A DNA stretch of 20,132 nt. Source: CACPJA01 sp964629335 (GTDB lineage Bacteria; Pseudomonadota; Gammaproteobacteria; Steroidobacterales; UBA11654). The position numbers were made by a program, and so were the translations under genes. The notes below the pieces were generated by a model. The model had not been told where the DNA came from, searched no databases, and saw only the letters and a list, made by a program, of their open reading frames with translations. Where the stretch lies: positions 1 to 20,132 of the forward strand of contig CAZVRH010000021.1 in assembly GCA_964629335.1 (NCBI GenBank), read 5' to 3'. This document shows positions 1 through 6,215 of the stretch, one piece after another; within the stretch, counting starts at the first letter, position 1; each line of letters starts with the position of its first letter.

Positions 1-709
1 TTCTTCCTAAACCTGATTGAATCTCATCTAGAATCATCAAGACACCGTGTTTTGTGCAAATCTCTCTTACTTCAGGTAGCCAGTTTTCAGGGGGCACAAT
101 GATGCCGCCTTCGCCTTGGATGGGTTCTACCAAAACCGCAGCAGTGTTATCATTGATTGCTGCCTCTATTGCCTTGGAGGATCCGTACTCAACAGAGACA
201 AACCCGGGGGTGTGGGGTCCAAAGTCATTTTTGGAGTTCGCATCGCTTGAAAAACTAATGATGGTGGTGGTTCTGCCATGAAAGTTACCGTCTGCAACAA
301 TAATTTCAGCTTTGTTTTTTTCTATCTTTTTGGAGCGATAAGCCCATCGCCTGGCTGCTTTAATTGAAGTTTCAACCGCTTCTGCTCCAGAATTCATTGG
401 TAAAGCCATATCAAAGTTACTGACTGAAGTAATTTTTTCTAAGTACGGACCAAGGGTATCGGTATAGAAGGCTCTCGAGGTAAGAGCTAGACGACTGGAC
501 TGTTCATGCAGTACCTTCAGTAGCTCAGGATGAGAATGACCGTGACTGACCGCAGAATATGCTGACATCATGTCCAAATACTTTTTTCCGTCTACATCCC
601 AGACCCAAACTCCTTTGGCTCTAGATAAGACTACCGGCAGAGGTTTGTAATTATCCGGCCCAAAGTTAGATTCTTTGTCGATTAGATTCCGTTGTTTGGA
701 GGTTGTCAC
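1..709 (-). CDS. rocD: Ornithine aminotransferase (ornithine--oxo-acid transaminase), N-terminal 236 residues; 3' end outside the window
   Basis: A PLP-dependent class III aminotransferase that moves the delta-amino group of ornithine to 2-oxoglutarate, giving glutamate semialdehyde (which cyclises to P5C) and glutamate. Reading from a GTG at 709-707 gives an uninterrupted 236 residues to the window edge. Visible are the ornithine-aminotransferase N-terminal SAYSAV..GH..HP block (about 49-61), LTSRAFY (76-82), SGAEA (107-111) for phosphate binding, NFHGRT (142-147), EPIQGEGG (195-202) and LDEIQSG (227-233), whose Asp228 should contact the PLP ring nitrogen. The PLP-binding lysine lies beyond the edge. 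The GTG overlaps the upstream dehydrogenase's TAG by one base (TAGTG), so translation is probably coupled. SAYSAV and LTSRAFY favour ornithine aminotransferase over acetylornithine or GABA aminotransferases. The call is firm; the missing third of the gene is unseen. Confidence 0.9.
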   Translation of the reverse strand, partial: MTTSKQRNLIDKESNFGPDNYKPLPVVLSRAKGVWVWDVDGKKYLDMMSAYSAVSHGHSHPELLKVLHEQSSRLALTSRAFYTDTLGPYLEKITSVSNFDMALPMNSGAEAVETSIKAARRWAYRSKKIEKNKAEIIVADGNFHGRTTTIISFSSDANSKNDFGPHTPGFVSVEYGSSKAIEAAINDNTAAVLVEPIQGEGGIIVPPENWLPEVREICTKHGVLMILDEIQSGLGR

Positions 710-2292
710 TAGCTTAGTTTAGGAATGCTCCAGTCTGAGTCGATGGGACCCATATCTTTAATGATTTCTCTATGGCCGCTCCAAGTAGTAATGATTGCTT
801 CTGGAGTACCGATTCCAGCAGATCTTGGATCACCGGCTGGCCCAAACCAATGATTCTGTGGTGCACCTGTCGTTCTGGCTCGGATACCGGTATAGGTTGT
901 GCCATTAACTGTCAGCCCTAAGACTTGTTGCTGAAACAAAGGGTCATTGCTGACGACTGCTGCTGTTAAATGCAACGGTATTCTTTCCAATGCTTCTAGA
1001 ACAATAGACAGCTCATCATGTTTATAATTAACCACAACCTGGAGAGGACCAAAGACTTCTGAGGTGATGAGATCAAAATGACCGGTGAGTAATTGTTGGA
1101 TCGGGATCTCCACCGCAGTGGGTTTCATCGAACCATAGACACTGGGAATAGTGTGGAATTCTAATTCTTCATTTCCGAAAAGTATTTTCGATCCAGGTAT
1201 TTGAAGCAAACCATTGATATGATTTTTTATTTCTTCATTATTCCAAGTAAGGACCGGTCCAATACTTAGATTTTCCAGTCGTCTGCGCTCTGCAAGTTCT
1301 TTGAGTCTGGGTATTAAATGATCGGTCCAGTTTTCGTGAATAAACAAAATACTTTGAGCTGAGCATTTTTGTCCTGAGGCATTGTACGCATCTTCATCGC
1401 ATTGCCATGCCACGTAATCTTTCCATTCAGGACTGTAATCTGGTCCTATGACTTTCCAGTCAAAGCCGGCGTCTTCCACTCTAATTCTTCCGTTCATCTC
1501 ATGCGATAATTGTTCAGCAACTCCGGAAGACCCTGTGAATTGCAGCATGCGTATTTTGTCGCTGCATTGGTTTATTAAATTTCCCATTGTGGATCCGCCG
1601 CAATGAATCATATCGGCATCTTTTTCGGGTAAACCACAATAAATCAGCATCCTCAAGAATTGTTCAAAAACGACACTGACAGTGGTCGCTGATTTTATCA
1701 GGGGTCGATTGCCCATAAACAGGGCTCCCATAAATTGTAGAGCAGGGATTTCTAACGGAAAATTAAAAGGTGCGATAATCACCACAGGACCGTAAGGCCA
1801 CCTGTAGCCTGAAGATTCTTGCCCAACATGATCTCCTGGATTAGAAAATCCTCTGCCTAAAAATCGAACACCGTCTCCGGCAAAGTTTTCTAAAAAAATT
1901 CTGGTTACCTTTACTTCTCCGAAGCATTGATTATCAGTTTTAGGCATAACTCTTTGAATCAGGCGAACAAAAAACTCCTCCACTTCCTTATCTCTTAAAA
2001 CTTCAGCAGCTTTGGCACACACATTTCCGAGCATGACATAACGATCCACATTTTTTAGAGGGTTATGTAATCCGCTTTTTGGGGTTTTCTCGATGTTGTT
2101 TATAAACTCATCAACGTTTTTTGTGTTGGGGATTTTTAAGAAATGCTCGCCATTCATCGGATCGGGAATATTATCAATATAATCTGGCTCATCTCTCCAT
2201 TGACCGCTGACCAAATTCTGGCATTTCCCTGGGTTACTTCCATTCATTCCTTTAAATGGATCAACCGTTGCAAACTTTGATAAATGTGTCAT
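709..2292 (-). CDS. 1-pyrroline-5-carboxylate dehydrogenase of the ALDH12 (plant mitochondrial) class
   Basis: An aldehyde dehydrogenase of 527 residues expected to oxidise glutamate-5-semialdehyde (open form of P5C) to glutamate with NAD+. Visible are PFNFPLE (175-181, with the conserved Asn of the oxyanion site), the nucleotide-binding FTGSSGVAE (252-260), VEDAGFDWK (272-280) in place of the usual ELGGK block, catalytic Cys310 in SGQKCSAQS, and TTGAPQNHWFGPAGDPR (474-490). These last blocks, and HENW at 319-322, match the Arabidopsis P5C dehydrogenase ALDH12A1 as I remember it, rather than bacterial PutA or RocA (ALDH4). No targeting peptide or fused proline dehydrogenase is present. It sits 39 bases after gdh and one base into rocD, so it supplies the middle step from ornithine to 2-oxoglutarate. 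No strong ribosome binding site precedes the ATG. Substrate is inferred from family and context. Confidence 0.88.
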   Translation of the reverse strand: MTHLSKFATVDPFKGMNGSNPGKCQNLVSGQWRDEPDYIDNIPDPMNGEHFLKIPNTKNVDEFINNIEKTPKSGLHNPLKNVDRYVMLGNVCAKAAEVLRDKEVEEFFVRLIQRVMPKTDNQCFGEVKVTRIFLENFAGDGVRFLGRGFSNPGDHVGQESSGYRWPYGPVVIIAPFNFPLEIPALQFMGALFMGNRPLIKSATTVSVVFEQFLRMLIYCGLPEKDADMIHCGGSTMGNLINQCSDKIRMLQFTGSSGVAEQLSHEMNGRIRVEDAGFDWKVIGPDYSPEWKDYVAWQCDEDAYNASGQKCSAQSILFIHENWTDHLIPRLKELAERRRLENLSIGPVLTWNNEEIKNHINGLLQIPGSKILFGNEELEFHTIPSVYGSMKPTAVEIPIQQLLTGHFDLITSEVFGPLQVVVNYKHDELSIVLEALERIPLHLTAAVVSNDPLFQQQVLGLTVNGTTYTGIRARTTGAPQNHWFGPAGDPRSAGIGTPEAIITTWSGHREIIKDMGPIDSDWSIPKLS

Positions 2293-2331
2293 GTTAGTCG
2301 TTGGTTCAAAAATTAAGCGGCTATTTTAGCA

Positions 2332-3732
2332 TTAAATCCCAAGATAACTATAGGCGTCAGCTATTTTTTTAACTGAAATCATTAGAGCAGCAGTTCTAAG
2401 ATCCTTAACTTTTTTATCTGAGTGAAATTTTTCATGAATTAATTCGAATGTTTCACTCATTTTTTCTTCTAATCCTGATCTAACTAAATCTATTTCAGTT
2501 GATCCTTTTGCAATTTCAGTCTTCAGTTCTTCGGGTATATTCTTTTCAGTCATTGTTTCCAGAGCACTAATTATATTAGCTTGTCTTTTTTCTTCTTCAC
2601 GTTCTTGCATCATTCCATACCTTATTTTTGAGAGATTTTTTACCCACTCAAAATAGGAGACAACAACCCCCCCTGCATTAGCATAGAAATCAGGTAGTAC
2701 ACAGACCCCTTTTTTCTGAAGCACTTTATCGGCATCCATTGTAACTGGACCGTTGGCTCCTTCGACGATTAATTTGGCTTTAATATTTTTAGCGTTATTT
2801 ACATTGATAATGTTGTCGATGGAAGCTGGTATGAGTATGTCGCATTCTTTGGTCAATAGTCTGTTTCGTGTTTTGGTAAACCCATTCAAACCTTCAAGTG
2901 TGCCTTTTCTTGTAAAGTGTTTTTTTGAGGACTCTATATTAATTCCTTGTTCGTTTATGATGGAGCCGTCTCTCTCAATGATTGCTATGATTTTTGCTCC
3001 ACTTTCAGAAAGAAATTTAGCGGCATAATAACCGACATTACCAAATCCATGGATAATAATATTTTGATCTTCAATCTCATTAGAAAGACCTATTCTTTTG
3101 CACTCATCAGGGTATTTAAGGAATTCAGTTATAGCGTAATAGACGCCTCTGCCGGTGGCTTCCTTTCTTCCATAAACTCCTCCTTTGGATATGGGTTTTC
3201 CAGTAACACAGGCTAGAGAGTCAATTTCAGTGGGGTTTAGTCGTCTGTATTCGTCAGCAATCCATGCCATAACATTTTCATTCGTGCCCATATCAGGGCC
3301 AGGTACATTTTGAGATGGATGAATCAAATCTCTTTTTGCAAGCTCATTGGTGAATCTTCTGGTAATTTTTTCTAATTCATCTTTTTTCCACGTGTTTGGG
3401 TCAATGATCAAAGCTCCTTTAGATCCTCCAAACGGCAGGTCCATCAGAGAGCATTTGTATGACATGAGTGCTGCCAGTGCTTCGACTTCAGCTTGAGTAG
3501 AGTTGAGAGAATATCTAATGCCACCTTTCACTGGTTCATTGTGTTCAGAATGAACGCATCTAAATCCAGTAAATGTATGAAGTTTATTTCTCAACTTGAC
3601 GCCAAAGTTTACCGTATAGGTTGAGTTTGCTAATTTGATTTTTGTTGCTAAATCTTCAGACAAGTTGAGCAGTTTGGCAGATTTGTCAAACATTTGGTTG
3701 ACGGAACTTAGAAATTCCTTAGAACCAGTCAT
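2332..3732 (-). CDS. gdh: Glutamate dehydrogenase, animal-like hexameric class, probably NAD-preferring
   Basis: Oxidatively deaminates glutamate to 2-oxoglutarate and ammonium. The 466 residues show KGGIRYS (69-75), substrate-binding Lys93 in SYKCSLMDLPFGGSKGA, catalytic Lys105, VPGPDMGT (143-150), VTGKP (176-180), the dinucleotide-binding GFGNVG (229-234) and EGANGP (324-329). Glu253 after the second beta strand suggests NAD rather than NADP preference (inference). Typical bacterial GDH has about 420-430 residues; the extra length is mainly an insertion between SYFEWV (359-364) and LEEKM (421-425), where animal GDH carries its antenna. ELEKITRRFT (119-128) and the closing DLRTAA block (444-449) also resemble animal GDH. 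The start is well supported by a strong Shine-Dalgarno site. It is first in the minus-strand unit and divergent from pdxJ. Confidence 0.93.
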   Translation of the reverse strand: MTGSKEFLSSVNQMFDKSAKLLNLSEDLATKIKLANSTYTVNFGVKLRNKLHTFTGFRCVHSEHNEPVKGGIRYSLNSTQAEVEALAALMSYKCSLMDLPFGGSKGALIIDPNTWKKDELEKITRRFTNELAKRDLIHPSQNVPGPDMGTNENVMAWIADEYRRLNPTEIDSLACVTGKPISKGGVYGRKEATGRGVYYAITEFLKYPDECKRIGLSNEIEDQNIIIHGFGNVGYYAAKFLSESGAKIIAIIERDGSIINEQGINIESSKKHFTRKGTLEGLNGFTKTRNRLLTKECDILIPASIDNIINVNNAKNIKAKLIVEGANGPVTMDADKVLQKKGVCVLPDFYANAGGVVVSYFEWVKNLSKIRYGMMQEREEEKRQANIISALETMTEKNIPEELKTEIAKGSTEIDLVRSGLEEKMSETFELIHEKFHSDKKVKDLRTAALMISVKKIADAYSYLGI

Positions 3733-3737
3733 TACAT

Positions 3738-3743
3738 CCTCCT
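3738..3743 (-). promoter_or_regulatory. Strong Shine-Dalgarno site of gdh (AGGAGG)
   Basis: The minus strand reads AGGAGG, then five bases, then the gdh ATG at 3732-3730. It is one of only three clear ribosome binding sites in the window and fixes the gdh start. Confidence 0.9.
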
Positions 3744-3744
3744 A

Positions 3745-3760
3745 ACTCTACATTTAGAGT
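3745..3760 (-). promoter_or_regulatory. Small hairpin in the gdh leader, directly upstream of the ribosome binding site
   Basis: ACTCTA at 3745-3750 and TAGAGT at 3755-3760 are perfect inverted copies separated by four bases. On the gdh transcript the stem ends one base before AGGAGG. A 6-bp stem with two G-C pairs is weak, so it could be chance, a small operator half-site pair, or a modulator of translation initiation. Confidence 0.35.
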
Positions 3761-3798
3761 GGTTAAGAGCGTTCCTTCGACTTCATTGTCTACTTCCG

Positions 3799-3820
3799 TT
3801 CACTATTAATTACAAGTGAA
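3799..3820. promoter_or_regulatory. 22-bp dyad in the gdh/pdxJ divergent region, candidate operator
   Basis: The site reads TTCACT, two bases, TAATTA, two bases, AGTGAA. The two arms are exact inverted copies, and the central TAATTA is itself a palindrome on the same axis, so 18 of 22 positions are symmetric. It abuts the -35-like hexamer of the pdxJ promoter and contains TTGTAA on the minus strand, a possible -35 for gdh. This is how a dimeric repressor or activator site would look; the protein is unknown and no regulator gene lies in the window. Confidence 0.45.
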
Positions 3821-3849
3821 TGAACGATTGCGTTTCCAATTCTTATAAT
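3821..3849 (+). promoter_or_regulatory. Sigma-70-type promoter for the pdxJ run
   Basis: A perfect -10 hexamer, TATAAT, at 3844-3849 lies 17 bases downstream of TGAACG (3821-3826), which matches three of six -35 consensus bases. Transcription would begin near 3856, giving a leader of about 70 bases before the chosen pdxJ ATG at 3926. This also argues against the in-frame ATG at 3848, which lies inside the -10 box. Confidence 0.55.
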
Positions 3850-3925
3850 GGGTTTATATTATTCCTTATTAACACCATTAGTTACTGATAATATATATAA
3901 TCTTAGAAAAATTTCTATTAAAAAG

Positions 3926-4666
3926 ATGAATAAAAAAAATGATATTTTATTGGGGGTAAATGTAGATCATGTTGCTACCTTAAGACAAGCCAGAGGTGTT
4001 CATTATCCAGACCCTATACAGATTGCCCTTATAGCTGAAAAAAATGGGGCTGATAGCATTACAGTTCACCTCAGGGAAGACAGAAGGCATATACAGGATC
4101 ATGATGTTGAGAGGTTGATTTCTGTTGTTGAATCTAGGGTAAATTTAGAAATGGCAGCAACTCAGGAGATGATTGATATTGCCTGCATGCTTAAGCCTTA
4201 TGACTGTTGTTTGGTTCCTGAGAAAAGAGAAGAGTTAACAACCGAAGGCGGTCTCGATGTGTATTCTCAAACTCAGATCCTGTCTTCACACATAGGTCGT
4301 TTGAAAAAATCTGGAATCAGAGTTTCCCTATTCGTTGACCCGGATCCAAAACAAATTGAGTCGAGTCAGCTCGTAGGTGCCGATGCTGTAGAGATTCACA
4401 CCGGCCTTTACGCCGATAGCCCTAATCCAAGCGACCAAGAATACGAACTAACTCGAATCAAGGAATGTGCAATGCATGCTGATCGTATAGGTTTAAGCGT
4501 TAATGCAGGGCATGGACTTCACTATGAAAACACCGCTGAAGTGGCTGCGATTCAAGAAATTAAAGAATTAAACATAGGTCATTCAGTCATCTCTAAGGCA
4601 GTTGATCTCGGAATCGCAGAGGCTGTTCAACAAATGAAAGCCATCATGATGAAAGCTAGGAAATGA
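3926..4666 (+). CDS. pdxJ: Pyridoxine 5'-phosphate synthase
   Basis: Catalyses the last ring-closing step of DXP-dependent vitamin B6 synthesis, condensing 1-deoxyxylulose 5-phosphate with 3-amino-2-oxopropyl phosphate. The 246-residue product shows the family's opening GVNVDHVATLRQAR (10-23), VHLREDRRHIQD (47-58), LEMAAT (74-79), CLVPEKREELTTEGGLDV (95-112) and a late NAGHGL loop, all in the expected order of a TIM barrel. The frame is open from an ATG at 3848, but those 26 extra residues are not family-like and that ATG overlaps the predicted -10 box, so 3926 is preferred; AAAAG just before it is a weak ribosome site. Its TGA overlaps the acpS ATG by four bases (ATGA), the same pdxJ-acpS pair known in E. 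coli. The product could supply PLP to RocD, though that link is only inference. Confidence 0.95.
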   Translation: MNKKNDILLGVNVDHVATLRQARGVHYPDPIQIALIAEKNGADSITVHLREDRRHIQDHDVERLISVVESRVNLEMAATQEMIDIACMLKPYDCCLVPEKREELTTEGGLDVYSQTQILSSHIGRLKKSGIRVSLFVDPDPKQIESSQLVGADAVEIHTGLYADSPNPSDQEYELTRIKECAMHADRIGLSVNAGHGLHYENTAEVAAIQEIKELNIGHSVISKAVDLGIAEAVQQMKAIMMKARK

Positions 4667-5046
4667 GTATTTTTGGTATTGGTGTGGATACGGTCAACAT
4701 TGACCGTATTAAAAAGATCCATGAGAAATACGGACAGCGTTTTGTCGACAAAATATTAAACCCTTCTGAAATTGAACTTTTTAAGAACAGCGTAGATCAG
4801 AACAGATTTTTAGCCAATCGTTTTGCAGGTAAAGAGGCGGCATCAAAGGCTCTTGGTACAGGGTTTTCACAAGGGGTTACTTGGAAGGATTTTGGAGTTA
4901 GTAATAAACCTTCTGGCCAACCAGAATTAATTTTATCCAATAAACTTGAAAAGTTATTTATCACTAAAGGTATCACCTCATCCCATATTAGTTTAACTGA
5001 TGAACAGCCTTGGTCTATGGCGTTTGTTGTTTTAGAGAAGAATTAA
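4663..5046 (+). CDS. acpS: Holo-[acyl-carrier-protein] synthase
   Basis: Transfers 4'-phosphopantetheine from coenzyme A to a serine of acyl carrier protein, activating it for fatty acid and lipid A synthesis. At 127 residues it has the usual AcpS length. The metal-binding GIGVDTV (5-11, with Asp9) and RFAGKEAASKALGTG (53-67, with Glu58) are intact, and HISLTDE (108-114) is the usual C-terminal block. It overlaps pdxJ by four bases and its TAA is followed immediately by the next ATG with no gap, so it is part of a translationally coupled run. No separate ribosome binding site is seen. Confidence 0.95.
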   Translation: MSIFGIGVDTVNIDRIKKIHEKYGQRFVDKILNPSEIELFKNSVDQNRFLANRFAGKEAASKALGTGFSQGVTWKDFGVSNKPSGQPELILSNKLEKLFITKGITSSHISLTDEQPWSMAFVVLEKN

Positions 5047-5736
5047 ATGAGAACTATAATTTATACTATAGATACCATTCCTGATCTTGATTTTGGAAAA
5101 AAACACATGAACCTTGAAGGATTGAGCGACTGCGATATTGGTCGTTCCATGTTTTTTCAGCAATTACAAAAAAAAGGAGATGAATCATTACCCGTTGATC
5201 TTCAACAGATTATTACAATTTCTTTTATTTCTGAGTCCAACGGAGATATAGACTTAAGTTCATGTAAGCAATTAAAACCTTTTATCGATTCTATTAAAGA
5301 TGCTGATCATTATGTCACCTGGAACGGTAAACAATTCGACTTTCCTGTTCTTTATTTTAGGAGCCTTGTTGAGGGCATAGTCATTAACGAGAAAATGTTT
5401 GATGAGAACCATAATACAGATCTAAAAGAACTTTTATCCAGTGGCGATATTAATTCCAATACTGGAATACTGAATAGAGTCTCTAAGCATCTAAGCTTGC
5501 CTGATAAGAAAATAGATTCTGCTAATGCAGTTTGGGATTTATACCTAGACGATAACATTGACGATATTATTCGATCTTGTGAATCCGATGCAATTACTAT
5601 TTATTTAATTTATCTTCAGCATCAATTCACTAGGGGCAATATCAATGAAGAAGAATTAAAGCTCAAGAAAGATAGTCTTAAATCTTACCTTGCTTCACAA
5701 GATAATCCTCATTCTGCTTTTATTGAACTGCCTTAA
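5047..5736 (+). CDS. PolB-type 3'-5' exonuclease-like protein (PF10108-like) with degenerate catalytic motifs
   Basis: The overall pattern matches the predicted 3'-5' exonucleases related to the proofreading domain of PolB: an N-terminal strand ending in DTIPD (9-13), LEGLSD (23-28), WNGKQFDFPVL (92-102), a TDL element (124-126), and a C-terminal helix with CESDAITIYLIYLQ (178-191). The family usually begins with DIETVPD and has a YCETD-like third motif. Here the aligned residues are Thr7-Ile8-Asp9-Thr10 and Ser177-Cys-Glu-Ser-Asp181, so the first catalytic Asp and the Tyr of the DEDDy set appear replaced, while Asp98, Asp125 and Asp181 remain. The segment between motifs II and III is also shorter than I remember. 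It may be a weak or inactive nuclease or a nucleic-acid-binding relic. It follows acpS with no gap. Confidence 0.75.
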   Translation: MRTIIYTIDTIPDLDFGKKHMNLEGLSDCDIGRSMFFQQLQKKGDESLPVDLQQIITISFISESNGDIDLSSCKQLKPFIDSIKDADHYVTWNGKQFDFPVLYFRSLVEGIVINEKMFDENHNTDLKELLSSGDINSNTGILNRVSKHLSLPDKKIDSANAVWDLYLDDNIDDIIRSCESDAITIYLIYLQHQFTRGNINEEELKLKKDSLKSYLASQDNPHSAFIELP

Positions 5737-5741
5737 AATCA

Positions 5742-6212
5742 ATGTCTCGGATCACTGTTTCTATTACCAAACAAAGACTTTATCTTGAAATAGATTCTGA
5801 AACTTTTGAATACATAATTTCAACCTCAAAATTTGGGCCAGGTGAGGAGAAAAACAGCTTTTGTACCCCGAGAGGTAAGCATATTATTCGAGCCAAGATA
5901 GGAGAGGGTGAGACTCGCGGTCAAATTTTCAGAAATCGAAGACCAACGGGTGAAATTTATTCAGCACGCAACTGTGATCTTGACGATGGGGATTGGATAT
6001 TAACGCGAATACTTTGGTTAAGCGGAACAGAAGTTGGCAAGAATAGGCTGGGTAATGTGGATACCATGCAACGATACATTTACTTACACGGAGTGCCTGA
6101 CAATTTTATCCTAGGCATCCCAAGATCAAAAGGTTGTATTAATATTTCGAACACAGATATTGAAGAGCTTTTTGATAAGGTGGAAGTGGGAACTCCAGTT
6201 GATATTTCTTAA
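5742..6212 (+). CDS. YkuD (L,D-transpeptidase fold) protein without signal peptide
   Basis: A 156-residue YkuD-domain protein. The catalytic region reads YLHGVPD (114-120) and, about 15 residues on, RSKGCINIS (128-136). His116, Ser129, Gly131, Cys132 and Asn134 match the family pattern H...[ST]HGChN, but the His before Gly-Cys is Lys130. TPRGKHIIR (42-50) matches the family's TPxG block. The protein starts directly with the domain (SRITVSITKQRLYLEI); there is no signal peptide, lipobox or membrane segment, so a cytoplasmic location is likely, unlike periplasmic cross-linking Ldt enzymes. It stands three bases before nagZ, so a role in handling recycled cell-wall peptides is plausible but unproven. 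There is no clear Shine-Dalgarno site; the stop of the upstream gene is five bases away. Confidence 0.82.
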   Translation: MSRITVSITKQRLYLEIDSETFEYIISTSKFGPGEEKNSFCTPRGKHIIRAKIGEGETRGQIFRNRRPTGEIYSARNCDLDDGDWILTRILWLSGTEVGKNRLGNVDTMQRYIYLHGVPDNFILGIPRSKGCINISNTDIEELFDKVEVGTPVDIS

Positions 6213-6215
6213 TCA

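Noticed and set aside
714..905. Second minus-strand frame inside the P5C dehydrogenase gene
   Set aside because: It overlaps conserved dehydrogenase sequence in another frame and shows no recognisable domain.
2753..3216. Plus-strand open frames opposite gdh
   Set aside because: They mirror strongly conserved GDH coding sequence and have no ribosome site, promoter or domain pattern.
3848..3925. N-terminal extension of PdxJ from an upstream in-frame ATG
   Set aside because: The ATG lies inside a perfect TATAAT box, and the 26 extra residues do not resemble PdxJ, whose conserved sequence begins just after the ATG at 3926.
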